Source: an uncultured bacterium (GTDB lineage: Bacteria > Cyanobacteriota > Vampirovibrionia > Gastranaerophilales > Gastranaerophilaceae). From it: 64,000 nt of DNA. The translations under genes and the position numbers were made by a program. The notes under the pieces were generated by a model. It made no database searches. It had not been told where the DNA came from and saw only the letters and a program-made list of their open reading frames with translations. The stretch covers positions 1 to 64,000 of the forward strand of contig CASEYP010000031.1 of the NCBI GenBank assembly GCA_949292185.1, in the 5' to 3' direction. Shown piece by piece: positions 42,713 through 51,785 of the stretch; the first letter of the stretch is position 1; the number at the start of each line of letters is the position of its first letter.

Positions 42713-44323
42713 CTATTTCGATACTTCCTGTTGTTGTTCTTCATAGCTTTGAATTAATTCTCTATGAACCTTGTTCTCATTATTTCTATTTTTAATAAAT
42801 CCGTACAATAAATAAATTATAGCACCTACTCCAAGCCATACTGGGAACAATAAAGCTGAACTTCCGGCCTGTAATGATTTATATACCATTAAACCGCCGC
42901 AACAAATAATACCCAATGCAGGTGTAACCGGTGAAAATGGAACCTTGAAAGGTCTAGGTCTGTCAGGATCTGTATGACGCAAAATCAACACAGCTACACA
43001 AACAATAATAAATGAAGTAAATGTACCATAATTACATAACTCAGCCGCTACATCAAGGTTAAGAGTTAAAATACCAACTACTGCCAATAACCCTACAGTC
43101 CAAGTAAGTAAAAGCGGAGTTTTATATTTTTTATCAATTTTTTGAAATCTTGCAGATATGAAATGATCTCTACTCATTGCAAACAAAATTCTTGTAGCAG
43201 CCATTTCTAATACTAATAAAACAGAAGTTAAACCTGCCAAAGAACCTATAGAAATGAAGTAAGACGCATATACAGCCCAACTTTTACCGGTCATTGTCAT
43301 ACAATAAGCCATTGGAGCTTTTAAAAATCCTAACGGTACCGCAACTGAAGTATCTTGCATACCTGTCAAGACTAAAGCTACAAGAACATAAACAATAGTT
43401 GTAATAACCAATGAACCAATAATACCTATAGGCAAATCTTTTTGAGGATTTTTACATTCTTCAGCTGCTGTTGCTAAAGCATCAAATCCAATATATGCAA
43501 AAAATATTAAAAATGCACCTGCAAATATTCCCTCAACACCATTTGGTGCAAAAGGAGTCCAATTAGCAGGAGTAACATAAAATGCACCTGCAACAATAAA
43601 TAAACCAATTACTGCTAATTTAATAAAAACCATCAATCCTGCCATCTTAGCAGAATCCTTAGTTCCTTTTACCAAAATTGCAGTAATTAATAAAACAATC
43701 ACAATAGCCGGTAAATTTATACATATAGGAACCCCAAATAATCTCGGAACAAAAATACTAGGGTCATCAGCAACCAATTTACCTGCTGTAAAAACATCAT
43801 TAGTAAGCCATACAGGAGGATGAGCAAGCCATGCCGGCAAAACCTTGTCAAAACCTGCAAGGAATTGAACAAAATGATTTGACCAAGCACACGCAACAGC
43901 AATAAAGCCTATTGCATATTCTAACATCAAAACCCAACCTACCATCCAAGCAGCAAATTCACCCAATGTAGCAAAAGTATAAGTATAAGCACCACCTGCT
44001 ACAGGAATCATTGTTGCAAATTCTGAATAGCATAACGCTGAAAAAATACAAGCAATAGCTGCAATAATCATTGATACCATCAACGCAGGTCCAGCACCTA
44101 AACTTGAACCATCAGCACTACCGGCTGCAGCAATACCTACAACCGCAAATATCCCTGATCCGATAATTGCACCCACACCAAGAATAATTAAATCCATAAC
44201 TCCCAAAGTCTTTTCCAAACCTTGAGCCTTTGCTTCTGCAAGCATTTCATCCGGGGCTTTTATTCTTGTAATGTGTCTTAAAAAACTTCTTGTAAAAGTC
44301 GCTCTGTTAAATTTTTCAGCCAT
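42713..44323 (-). CDS. APC-family amino-acid permease, copy 1
   Basis: The protein has 536 residues with about 12-14 membrane helices. It has the same APC signatures as its downstream neighbour: LGVMDLIILGVGAIIGSGIFAVVG (about 35-58) and FFAYIGFDALATAAEECKNPQKDLPIGI. It differs in the loop regions and in a longer N-terminus that begins FNRATFTRSFLRHI. The pair is cotranscribed downstream of glyQ (14 bases). Different substrate preference of the two copies is likely but not shown by sequence. Confidence 0.9.
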   Translation of the reverse strand: MAEKFNRATFTRSFLRHITRIKAPDEMLAEAKAQGLEKTLGVMDLIILGVGAIIGSGIFAVVGIAAAGSADGSSLGAGPALMVSMIIAAIACIFSALCYSEFATMIPVAGGAYTYTFATLGEFAAWMVGWVLMLEYAIGFIAVACAWSNHFVQFLAGFDKVLPAWLAHPPVWLTNDVFTAGKLVADDPSIFVPRLFGVPICINLPAIVIVLLITAILVKGTKDSAKMAGLMVFIKLAVIGLFIVAGAFYVTPANWTPFAPNGVEGIFAGAFLIFFAYIGFDALATAAEECKNPQKDLPIGIIGSLVITTIVYVLVALVLTGMQDTSVAVPLGFLKAPMAYCMTMTGKSWAVYASYFISIGSLAGLTSVLLVLEMAATRILFAMSRDHFISARFQKIDKKYKTPLLLTWTVGLLAVVGILTLNLDVAAELCNYGTFTSFIIVCVAVLILRHTDPDRPRPFKVPFSPVTPALGIICCGGLMVYKSLQAGSSALLFPVWLGVGAIIYLLYGFIKNRNNENKVHRELIQSYEEQQQEVSK

Positions 44324-44337
44324 TTAATTTCCTTATG

Positions 44338-45213
44338 TTATTTTTTGCAAAGAGGAAATCCCATTGCTTCCCTTTGCTCTACGTACAATTTTGCAACAGA
44401 AGATGCCATTGTTCTAACTCTACCTATAAAGTTATTTCTTTCATCCTTACTGATTACACCGTGTGCATCTAACAAGTTGAATGTGTGAGAACACTTTAAT
44501 ACATAATCGTATGCCGGTAATACTAATTTTGCAGCTATACAATTATCAACTTCCTTCTGATACAAATCAAACATCTTGAATAAACTATCTGTATTTGAAA
44601 CTTCAAAATTATATTTTGATTGTTCTATTTCATTTTGTAAATAGATATCACCATATTTTAATTCGTTATTCCACATAATATCATATACAGATTCTTTATT
44701 CTGAAGATACATTGCTATACGTTCTAAACCATAAGTTAATTCTAACGCTACAGGCTTAATCTCAAGTCCGCCAACTTGTTGGAAATATGTAAATTGTGTA
44801 ATTTCCATTCCATCAAGCCAAACTTCCCAACCAACACCTGCGGCACCTAATGTAGGAGATTCCCAATTATCCTCTACAAATCTAACATCATGCTCTTTTA
44901 AATCTATCCCCATTGCCTCTAAACTTCTTAAATAAAGTTCTTGTGCATCATCAGGAGATGGTTTTAAAATTACCTGAAACTGAAAATAATGACCTAATCT
45001 GTTTGGATTTTCTCCATATCTTGCATCAGTAGGTCTTCTGCAAGGTTCAATCATTGCAGTATTCCAAGGTTCAGGGCCTAATGCTCTTAAAAATGTTGCA
45101 GGGTTCATTGTTGATGCGCCCTTTTCTATATCATACGGCTGCTGTATTATACATCCGTAATCTGACCAAAATTTTTGTAAATTAAATACTAGTTCTTGAA
45201 AATTTAGTGCCAT
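44338..45213 (-). CDS. glyQ: glycyl-tRNA synthetase alpha subunit
   Basis: The protein has 291 residues from the ATG at 45213; the frame is open 12 bases further only to a TTG. The bacterial heterotetrameric GlyRS alpha subunit begins [21 protein letters not shown] and carries the glycyl-adenylate site with [32 protein letters not shown] (about 56-87) and [22 protein letters not shown]. It needs the beta subunit (glyS), which is not adjacent; the next genes downstream are amino-acid permeases. Upstream is a 180-base gap with a terminator. Confidence 0.96.
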   Translation of the reverse strand: MALNFQELVFNLQKFWSDYGCIIQQPYDIEKGASTMNPATFLRALGPEPWNTAMIEPCRRPTDARYGENPNRLGHYFQFQVILKPSPDDAQELYLRSLEAMGIDLKEHDVRFVEDNWESPTLGAAGVGWEVWLDGMEITQFTYFQQVGGLEIKPVALELTYGLERIAMYLQNKESVYDIMWNNELKYGDIYLQNEIEQSKYNFEVSNTDSLFKMFDLYQKEVDNCIAAKLVLPAYDYVLKCSHTFNLLDAHGVISKDERNNFIGRVRTMASSVAKLYVEQREAMGFPLCKK

Positions 45214-45321
45214 AACATAATCCAATATTGTACTTTCTACACTCGTTCTTTTATCCTATTACCAACATAGTATGATTGCAAGATTTTGATAAAAAATGTT
45301 AAGTGCACCAGATATTTTTAT

Positions 45322-45358
45322 AAAAAAAATCCCACGTTTTAATATAAAACATGGGATT
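45322..45358 (-). terminator. terminator downstream of the small hypothetical gene
   Basis: On the minus strand AATCCCATGTTTT pairs with AAAACGTGGGATT (one mismatch), followed by TTTTTT. It closes the transcript of the gene at 45393-45710. Confidence 0.8.
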
Positions 45359-45392
45359 TTTCAAAAACTATTAATATTTTGATAATTATAAA

Positions 45393-45710
45393 TTATGCAA
45401 TAGCGCTAAATAACAACCCAGATAATCCAAATAAACCTGAACGGCCTGCAGCTTTTAGAAATTCTTTAGTTTCTTTAGGATGTTCAGCAATAACTTTACC
45501 TGCTCTATAAACCTGAGTAACAGGACTTGTTTCAACAGCTACCCGTGATGCAAATTTAACATTTCCAGCTGCTACACCTAATGCTGCTTTTGCAACTTTT
45601 GTAGCACCTTTTACAACTTTTTTTGTAGCTTCCGGATTTTCTTCTGCTAATTTTCTAACAACTCCCGCTGCCGGACATACTGCATTAATAACATTGTCTA
45701 ATAAACCCAT
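45393..45710 (-). CDS. small alanine/lysine-rich lineage-specific protein
   Basis: The protein has 105 residues from the ATG at 45710, chosen because a GGGGGA ribosome site lies upstream; the frame extends to 45794 without one. It begins MGLLDNVINAVCPAAGVV, has an Ala/Lys-rich amphipathic middle (ATKKVVKGATKVAKAALGVAAG) and a small hydrophobic C-terminus (SGLFGLSGLLFSAIA). It resembles the Gly/Ala/Lys-rich tail of the protein at 38749 in composition. Function unknown. It may associate with membranes. Confidence 0.6.
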   Translation of the reverse strand: MGLLDNVINAVCPAAGVVRKLAEENPEATKKVVKGATKVAKAALGVAAGNVKFASRVAVETSPVTQVYRAGKVIAEHPKETKEFLKAAGRSGLFGLSGLLFSAIA

Positions 45711-45817
45711 AATCTTAATCCCCCATATTCTCTTTATATTCCCCGTACTCATATATAAACAATTTTCATTTCTAATAAATGCTAAAAAATACATTTTTTA
45801 TTAAGTTATATTAAGTG

Positions 45818-45855
45818 CATAAAATAAATCTGCTATAAATTATATATATAGCAGA
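45818..45855 (-). terminator. terminator after the 265-residue hypothetical gene
   Basis: On the minus strand TCTGCTATA and TATAGCAGA form a 9-bp stem, followed by TTTATTTTAT. Confidence 0.7.
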
Positions 45856-45891
45856 CTTATTTTATTTATATTTCCTTATATTTAATCTTTA

Positions 45892-46689
45892 TTATGCTTC
45901 TTTTTCAGCTTCTGCAACTTTTACATCGTCTGCAAGTTCCGGAGCTTTATCAGATTTGTTAGTAGCCAAACAAGCAGCCAATGTTCCAAGTCCTAAAACT
46001 ACTGCACCAATTCCACCATATAATAATGCAGTTTTACCTTTGATAGAATCAGCAGCATCTACAACTGCTTTACGAACTTTTACAACATAATCTCCAAGTG
46101 CAGAACCATCAGATTCAACATTTAGAAATTTCTTTGCTTCCGGGTCCCATAATTGAGATACTAAATTTTTTGCAGATTTCTTAATCATAGTTTCACCTTG
46201 AGCTTTACTCATTTCACGGATTTGCTCAATTGTTTTTCCTGCATATTTTTCATCAAAATCCTTAGAAAATAACTCTAAAATATCATCCAAATTTTCTATA
46301 GCATCTATATCAGCAGCAGCAAGACCTTTATCTCCCACTGACTCTGCAGCTTCAGCAGCCATTTTCATACTTGCTTTAGCTGTATCAATATCTACTTTTT
46401 CATATAACTTCTTTAAAGAAGTCATAAGATTTCCCTTTAATTCTTCAACTGTTGCAGCTTTTCCTGCTTGTTTTTCCATTTCTTTCAATGGAGCTACAAT
46501 TTCTTCCGGAAGTGTCTTCACCATATTTTTTCCAATTTGTTTAATAAAGCTGTCTGTTGGTTCATTGTTTTTCAAAAATGGTTTTGACAAATAACCATAA
46601 GCTGCACCGGCACCACCACCAAGAACTGTTGCTGTACCTGCATATAAACCTGTATTTGAATTTGAACTATTTACACCATCTACTGCCAT
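45892..46689 (-). CDS. lineage-specific protein with C-terminal membrane helix
   Basis: The protein has 265 residues. A Gly/Ala-rich start (GTATVLGGGAGAAYGYLSKPFL, about 18-39) precedes a long helical, acidic middle (about 45-210) and one C-terminal membrane helix (about 222-244, ALLYGGIGAVVLGLGTLAACLA) with a short acidic tail. The topology suggests a tail-anchored protein with its bulk in the cytoplasm. Start chosen at the ATG with an AAAGGAT-type ribosome site. No homologous family recognised. Confidence 0.62.
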   Translation of the reverse strand: MAVDGVNSSNSNTGLYAGTATVLGGGAGAAYGYLSKPFLKNNEPTDSFIKQIGKNMVKTLPEEIVAPLKEMEKQAGKAATVEELKGNLMTSLKKLYEKVDIDTAKASMKMAAEAAESVGDKGLAAADIDAIENLDDILELFSKDFDEKYAGKTIEQIREMSKAQGETMIKKSAKNLVSQLWDPEAKKFLNVESDGSALGDYVVKVRKAVVDAADSIKGKTALLYGGIGAVVLGLGTLAACLATNKSDKAPELADDVKVAEAEKEA

Positions 46690-46830
46690 TTTCTAATCCT
46701 TTCTAAATTTACCTACAACGAAAATAAAACCACTAAACATTTTTAATTGCTAAACTTGATAAAAGAAATTTACACATCTTAATATTACATTTATAGTACT
46801 TCGTGTTAAAATATAACATAAGAGGACAAA

Positions 46831-47340
46831 ATGGCAAATAAAATTATTATATTTTCAGGGAAACAATATGCCGGCAAAGACACAGCGGCTAAGATTTTAC
46901 TTGATAAATTAAAAGATTTCAGAAGATGCGCTATGGGTGATATCATAAAACTTACTTATGGCAAAGAAAAAAATTTAACATACGATGAAATCGAGAAAAA
47001 TAAAGCCCAATACAGAGCTGATTTAATCAAACTTGGAAACTGGGGAAGAGCACAAGATCCTGATTATTGGATAAAAAAAATTATAGAGCAAGAAGGCAAT
47101 ATCATTGTCACTGATGTTAGAGTTCCTCACGAATATGAAGTTTTTAAAAATGCAGGAGCTATTACAATAAGAGTTGAAGCATCAAGAGAAACAAGAGCAA
47201 AAAGAGGTGAACTTGTTGGCGAAAATGATATTACAGAAACAGGCTTAGACAATATAAAAGACTGGGATTTCGTAATCGATAACAACTCAAATTACGAACA
47301 CTTAAAAACTCAAATGTTTGACGTTATTAAATCTTTATAG
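46831..47340 (+). CDS. phosphomevalonate kinase-like nucleotide kinase
   Basis: The protein has 169 residues. A P-loop FSGKQYAGKDT (8-18) is followed by an order of motifs resembling animal-type phosphomevalonate kinase (PF04275): AQYRADLIKLGNWGRAQDPDYWIKKI (about 59-84), IVTDVRVPHEYEVFKNAGA (about 92-110), TGLDNIKDWDFVIDNN near the C-terminus. The family transfers phosphate from ATP to small phosphorylated acceptors; related bacterial members act on nucleotides (dNMP kinase-like). The mevalonate role is doubtful without neighbouring pathway genes. An AGAGGA ribosome site precedes the ATG. Confidence 0.72.
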   Translation: MANKIIIFSGKQYAGKDTAAKILLDKLKDFRRCAMGDIIKLTYGKEKNLTYDEIEKNKAQYRADLIKLGNWGRAQDPDYWIKKIIEQEGNIIVTDVRVPHEYEVFKNAGAITIRVEASRETRAKRGELVGENDITETGLDNIKDWDFVIDNNSNYEHLKTQMFDVIKSL

Positions 47341-47355
47341 GAGAGAAAACTTTAT

Positions 47356-48528
47356 ATGGGAAATATGGTCTCTGAATACTATAGCGAATATCTAAAAAAA
47401 TGTACAAATGATTTTAAAGATTTGGAAATTATAAGAATTAATCTTTTGAACAAAATTAAACTGGAAATCATTAAACATTCAATCATATTTTTATTTTTAA
47501 TAACATCTACAATTGGTTGTTGTTATATTTTAGATTTAAATGATTTGCATAACAAAGAAATACTCAGTCCTGCAGCATCAATTATACTTGTTATATTATT
47601 GGCATTACTATTCCTTGGTATAATTTTTCATTTAAGTTATTTGATAAACATGAAAAAAAATATTAATTCTATAAATAAAGATTTTAAAAATCAAATTAAA
47701 GCAAAATTTCTCCCTATACTTTTAAATTCTCTAAAATTTATAAATATTCCTGAGCAAAAGATTTTATTAAATTTGGATGAACTAAAAAAAAGCGAATTAT
47801 TTGAAACCATTCAATCTGACCAATTAACAGTAGATGATTCTTTTACCGGAATATATGAAGATTTAAAATTTGAAGTTCAAGAATGCGAAATCTTAGGTGG
47901 CAAAAATACTTCATTTTTTAAAGGTATAGTTATTGCTATAGAATCTAATAAAACTATTAAAAATACTACAATACTAAGTTCAAAAAATGATATCTATACA
48001 GGACGAAATTCTCTTGCTCTAACAATACTCACTTTTATTATTATATTTACTGTTTTAATTGCATATCTGGTCCTAGAACTAATGTCTCCAGATACCACAG
48101 CTCAAGAGTTTACTTATATTGGATTAGGTTTTATTTGTATATTATTTGCTTTTATCAAAACAGTATTTAATATACTTAACCCGGTAAATAAAGAAAAATT
48201 TGAAAAATTAATCCTTGAAGATGTTACTTCTAACAAAAGATTTAACGCATATTCATCTGATCAAATAGAAGGTCGATATCTTTTAACTACAAGTTTTATT
48301 GACAGATTTAACAATTTAAGAACTGCATTTGGAACAAACAAAATAAAATGCTCATTTTGTAACGACAAACTCTATATCGCTATTGCAACTAAAAAAGACT
48401 TATTTGAATTTGGGAACATTTTTACTAATATAAAAAATCAAACAGGAATACACGATTTTTATAATGAAATAACAGCAATCTACAAAATTATTGATTATCT
48501 TAAATTAAGCAACAAAACAGGATTATAA
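47356..48528 (+). CDS. DUF3137 membrane protein
   Basis: The protein has 390 residues. Two N-terminal membrane helices (about 38-58 and 73-95) and two further helices (about 217-240 and 250-270) are followed by a conserved C-terminal region, FNAYSSDQIEGRYLLTTSFIDRFNNLRTAFG...SFCNDKLYIAIATKKDLFEFG, which is the DUF3137 hallmark. The family is of unknown function and widespread in bacteria. The gene follows the kinase-like gene by 15 bases with GGAGAG upstream, and a second ATG at 47365 is possible. Cotranscription is likely. Confidence 0.78.
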   Translation: MGNMVSEYYSEYLKKCTNDFKDLEIIRINLLNKIKLEIIKHSIIFLFLITSTIGCCYILDLNDLHNKEILSPAASIILVILLALLFLGIIFHLSYLINMKKNINSINKDFKNQIKAKFLPILLNSLKFINIPEQKILLNLDELKKSELFETIQSDQLTVDDSFTGIYEDLKFEVQECEILGGKNTSFFKGIVIAIESNKTIKNTTILSSKNDIYTGRNSLALTILTFIIIFTVLIAYLVLELMSPDTTAQEFTYIGLGFICILFAFIKTVFNILNPVNKEKFEKLILEDVTSNKRFNAYSSDQIEGRYLLTTSFIDRFNNLRTAFGTNKIKCSFCNDKLYIAIATKKDLFEFGNIFTNIKNQTGIHDFYNEITAIYKIIDYLKLSNKTGL

Positions 48529-48530
48529 AA

Positions 48531-48803
48531 TTAAGGACACAAATTTTCCCAATCAGGTTCATCAGGTTCTTCCCCGGGTTCTGTTATATGTTCGCCACGT
48601 TCTAACATTACCATAAGAACAAGTTTCAACTGCTTTTTATAATTTTCACGAGCTCTAGCCAAAGTCTTTGCACAAAATGTGAAACTCGGAATTTCTTTTA
48701 TCTCTATATAGTAATATGGGTTTCCATCAAAATCTAAATCTTGACCCTCTATTAAAGTCCAATTTAAGTTTAAATAATAATTTAAATCTTTCTCTTCATC
48801 CAT
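48531..48803 (-). CDS. HicB-like small protein without a HicA partner
   Basis: The protein has 90 residues. The middle resembles the HicB/UPF0150 antitoxin fold: strands around YYYIEIKEIPSFTFCAKTLARARENYKKQLKLVLMVML followed by GEHITEPGEE. HicB normally pairs with a HicA toxin; none of the neighbouring small frames looks like HicA, and the gene is 3 bases downstream of the GerMN gene at the end of the truB operon. It may be a solitary HicB-like regulator. The assignment to the fold is moderate. Confidence 0.5.
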   Translation of the reverse strand: MDEEKDLNYYLNLNWTLIEGQDLDFDGNPYYYIEIKEIPSFTFCAKTLARARENYKKQLKLVLMVMLERGEHITEPGEEPDEPDWENLCP

Positions 48804-48806
48804 ATA

Positions 48807-49415
48807 TTAATTTTCCAAAGAAGAATTTGTCAAAGGTTGAGATAACATAATACCTTCACCACCAACAACATCAGCACGCTGTCCATCTATATATAAATAT
48901 ACAGGAATTTTTGAATTTAAATGTGCTGTTTTTATTAACTGGTACAAACGTTTGTATAAACTGTCAGTTCCACCACCGGTAACAAATGCTGAGTTTAAAT
49001 TTACAATAACCTTATCAGGCTGCTCTGATATACTTATAACTTCTGCGCCTGACGGAACTTCCGTATAAACTCCGCGATGTTTTTCTTCAGGTTTTGGTCC
49101 TCTTATCAATGATGTGATTGCAAATCTTATTTTTGATCCGTCAACATCTTTATTATATAAACGTTTTACCGCTTTATAAACTTCTTCATTATGTTCATTT
49201 TTACCGATAAAGTATACATTTACATATTCTTTTTTAGAAGCCTCAGGTACTTTTGGTTCATCTGCAACTTCTTCTTGAACTGAACGTTCTGAAACTTGAA
49301 CATCCTCAGGTTGAATTTCAGGACGAGGCATTAGCACCTGAAATGCCACAAACGCCACAACCACAACCATACAAAAACCGATAAATAATAAAAGAAATTT
49401 TTGATTTTTATTCAT
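48807..49415 (-). CDS. membrane-anchored GerMN-domain protein
   Basis: The protein has 202 residues from the ATG at 49415 (AAAGGAT upstream; the frame reaches a TTG at 49424). One N-terminal membrane helix (about 6-26) is followed by an acidic linker and a GerMN domain (about 65-190) with VNVYFIGKNEHNEEVYKAVKRLY, the RGPKPEE turn and the VIVNLNSAFVTGGG segment. GerMN domains occur in cell-envelope and spore-germination proteins, probably as binding or assembly modules outside the cytoplasmic membrane; no catalytic residue is known. Confidence 0.8.
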   Translation of the reverse strand: MNKNQKFLLLFIGFCMVVVVAFVAFQVLMPRPEIQPEDVQVSERSVQEEVADEPKVPEASKKEYVNVYFIGKNEHNEEVYKAVKRLYNKDVDGSKIRFAITSLIRGPKPEEKHRGVYTEVPSGAEVISISEQPDKVIVNLNSAFVTGGGTDSLYKRLYQLIKTAHLNSKIPVYLYIDGQRADVVGGEGIMLSQPLTNSSLEN

Positions 49416-49428
49416 TATATCCAATCCT

Positions 49429-50280
49429 TTAGTCTTTTGGAATTATAATTATACCATCTGTTACAATTTTATTATCTTTTATATCAACATTTTTTACATT
49501 AATTTCCGCTTTTTTATTTTCTATTATATTAACAGAAAAATCTAACGGATTTAAGAAATTCATTATGAAATCAACTTTTTTCAAATCCATTCTTACATTT
49601 CCGGAAACTAAAGCTGTATCATAAAATGCGATATTTCCATCCTTTACGTGCAATGAAGATTCAAAAACTAACTTTTGCTCACGACGTACAAATGGAATAT
49701 GTACACCTATAATATAATAAAATTTGTTTGCCTTTATTGCAACATTTGTTGAAGATATTTGTAAGCCCAAACCGGCTTTATCTGAAAGACTATTAATATC
49801 TTTTATAATTTTTTGGTAACTTTCATGTTTCATTGTTTTGTTAATATCATCCTGAGACATAACAATATCAAATGACATTGGAAAATCTTCCATAAATGTT
49901 ACATCACCGTCATTATTAGGTTTGATGTAATTAAACTTACATAAAGATGCCAATTTTAATGAGGATAAATGAATATCATTAACTATTAAATTATTAGCCG
50001 TAATTTTGGCAGATTTAAAAATACCATTTTTTAAATCCCCAGGGCTAAATGAATCTATATCGACTTTTAACTTATCAGCTTCAATAATTTTTGCAACTTC
50101 TTTTTCCAATATAGCTTCTGCACTATTTTCAACTACTGTATTATATCCTGAAACTGCACTAAAAAAAGTTTTTGTTTTTGTATTCATGTTATAAGGAGCT
50201 ACGCAAGAATAATCACAAGCAGCAAAACAAGATGAATTTACTGCAACTAGCATTCCTAATAATAAAATAATCTTTCTCAT
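49429..50280 (-). CDS. secreted DUF2993 (LmeA-like) protein
   Basis: The protein has 283 residues with a signal peptide (about 1-20). The rest has the DUF2993 pattern: a start with SAEAILEKEVAKIIEADKLKVDIDSFSPGDLKNGIFKSAKITANNLIVNDIHLSSLKLAS (about 53-112) and repeated beta strands. DUF2993 proteins are lipid-binding beta-rich envelope proteins (LmeA in actinobacteria) and are common in Cyanobacteria. The gene overlaps the end of truB by 4 bases on the same strand. Its role in this cell is not known, but envelope lipid handling fits the AsmA-like gene elsewhere in the window. Confidence 0.72.
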   Translation of the reverse strand: MRKIILLLGMLVAVNSSCFAACDYSCVAPYNMNTKTKTFFSAVSGYNTVVENSAEAILEKEVAKIIEADKLKVDIDSFSPGDLKNGIFKSAKITANNLIVNDIHLSSLKLASLCKFNYIKPNNDGDVTFMEDFPMSFDIVMSQDDINKTMKHESYQKIIKDINSLSDKAGLGLQISSTNVAIKANKFYYIIGVHIPFVRREQKLVFESSLHVKDGNIAFYDTALVSGNVRMDLKKVDFIMNFLNPLDFSVNIIENKKAEINVKNVDIKDNKIVTDGIIIIPKD

Positions 50281-51167
50281 AATACCTCAAATACTTTTTT
50301 GACCAAAATTTTGTTTTGCTCTATCTTACCTATAGCATATATTCTACCACCATAAACTAAAAAAACAATATCCAACAAATGATTGAAATTTTTATTTTCA
50401 ATACTCATTCCGTGAGAAACTCGTATTTTTTCTTCGTCAGTTAAAACAACACTAGGAACACTCATCACTGATAACGGATTTAGAAGGCATTTTTCAACAT
50501 CTGATAAACTTGTCAAATTTTCTAATTTAACACTGTTCTCTACCTTGAAATCACCTGCCAAAGTTCGTTCTAAGGCAATCAAATACCCACCGCAATTTAA
50601 CTTTTGACCCAAATCATAAGCTATTGATCTTATATATGTACCTTTTGAACAGCCTATTATGATTTTTGCACTCTGTTTATCTTCATTAAAATCTACAAGC
50701 TCAATTTTTGAAATAAATACTTTTCTTGGTTTAATTTCAACATTTTCACCAGCTCTTGCGTAATCATAAAGTTTTTTACCATTAACCTTTATTGCAGAAT
50801 ATATTGGTGGTAATTGAGAAATTTCTCCTTCAAAACTTTTTAAAGCTTCAATTACCTCTTCTTTTTTCACTTTTTTTTCAAAAACTTGAGTAACTTCACC
50901 CTCAATATCATAAGTCGTAGTATTTTTACCTAATTGAACAGTTGCAAAATACTCTTTATCATCTTTTAAATACTCAATAAGACGAGTAGCCTTTCCTATA
51001 CAAACCGGTAAAACTCCTGTAGCAAAAGGATCTAATGTTCCGGTATGGCCTATTTGTTTTATACCTGTTAATTTTCGCAACCTTGAAACCACATCGTGCG
51101 AAGTCATACCTGCAGGTTTATATATATTCAAAAAACCAAACAGGGAATTTTTATTTTCACAGGTCAT
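50277..51167 (-). CDS. truB: tRNA pseudouridine-55 synthase
   Basis: The protein has 296 residues. It makes pseudouridine 55 in tRNAs. Key blocks: GILN/IYKPAGMTSHDVVSRLRK at the start, the catalytic GTLDPFATGVLPVCIG with the conserved Asp (about residue 46), PPIYSAIKVNGKKLYDYAR and the RSIAYDLG segment. Length is typical. It is in the standard order rbfA-truB, 15 bases downstream of rbfA, in a minus-strand operon starting at ylxR-infB. Confidence 0.96.
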   Translation of the reverse strand: MTCENKNSLFGFLNIYKPAGMTSHDVVSRLRKLTGIKQIGHTGTLDPFATGVLPVCIGKATRLIEYLKDDKEYFATVQLGKNTTTYDIEGEVTQVFEKKVKKEEVIEALKSFEGEISQLPPIYSAIKVNGKKLYDYARAGENVEIKPRKVFISKIELVDFNEDKQSAKIIIGCSKGTYIRSIAYDLGQKLNCGGYLIALERTLAGDFKVENSVKLENLTSLSDVEKCLLNPLSVMSVPSVVLTDEEKIRVSHGMSIENKNFNHLLDIVFLVYGGRIYAIGKIEQNKILVKKVFEVL

Positions 51168-51182
51168 AAACTATAGCCCTCG

Positions 51183-51527
51183 TTATATCTCACCACGGGA
51201 TATTTTATTTATAAGTTCAGTTACCCTAGAGCCCTCTTCTAAACCGTTAGAATAGACAAAACGCAATTCCGGAGTTAAACGTAAACGAAGTCTTTTACCA
51301 ACTTCATATCTAATTTTAGAAGTATTTTTTTCAATAACTTCTTTTGATTTTTCTACCTGCTCAGGAGAACCTAATACACTATATATGACTTTTGCAAAAG
51401 AATTATCATGTGCAACTTCCACATCAACTATAGAAACCACACCTTCTAAACCTCTAATTTCTTTTCGCAATATTTCTGAAATATCGCGCATCAATTCTTT
51501 TCTTACTCGTTCATTTCGTAATGTCAT
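51183..51527 (-). CDS. rbfA: 30S ribosome-binding factor A
   Basis: The protein has 114 residues, a typical KH-like RbfA used in maturation of the 30S subunit. Conserved blocks include RVRKELMRDISEILRKEIRG and SFAKVIYSVLGS, and the basic RLRLRLTPELRFVYSN near the C-terminus. It lies between a small lineage-specific gene and truB in the infB operon. Confidence 0.95.
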   Translation of the reverse strand: MTLRNERVRKELMRDISEILRKEIRGLEGVVSIVDVEVAHDNSFAKVIYSVLGSPEQVEKSKEVIEKNTSKIRYEVGKRLRLRLTPELRFVYSNGLEEGSRVTELINKISRGEI

Positions 51528-51532
51528 AATTA

Positions 51533-51775
51533 TTATACCCTGTTCTTTTGTTGTTTAAATATTTTATTATATTCACTGTCTAACATTGGGAATGCTTCAA
51601 AAAACATGTCCTTTAGTCTATTTATAAATGAAATTTTATCATTTATTTTAGGATTTGGTACTACACTGTCAGTTAAACTTTTTTCCTTAATTATATTAGA
51701 ATTTCTTATATCAATTTTAGGAATTTTTGCACAATATGTTATATTATTTTGATAGCCCTGTATTTTGGAAATCAT
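51533..51775 (-). CDS. small protein between infB and rbfA
   Basis: The protein has 80 residues and no recognised family. It begins MISKIQGYQNNITYCAKIPKI, is Lys/Asn/Ile-rich, and ends with an amphipathic helix (FINRLKDMFFEAFPMLDSEYNKIFKQQK). It is placed 10 bases after infB and 5 bases before rbfA, which are usually adjacent, so it is a lineage-specific insertion that is likely translated with them. Compositional similarity to other small clade-specific proteins in the window is weak. Function unknown. Confidence 0.55.
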   Translation of the reverse strand: MISKIQGYQNNITYCAKIPKIDIRNSNIIKEKSLTDSVVPNPKINDKISFINRLKDMFFEAFPMLDSEYNKIFKQQKNRV

Positions 51776-51785
51776 CTATTTGCCT

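Noticed and set aside
41165-44323. Tandem permeases as a mobile duplication
   Set aside because: The copies are well diverged and simply arranged in one operon; no flanking repeats or transposase.
45393-45794. Upstream-extended start of the small Ala/Lys-rich protein
   Set aside because: The extra 28 codons have no ribosome site and read as translated intergenic sequence; ATG at 45710 has one.
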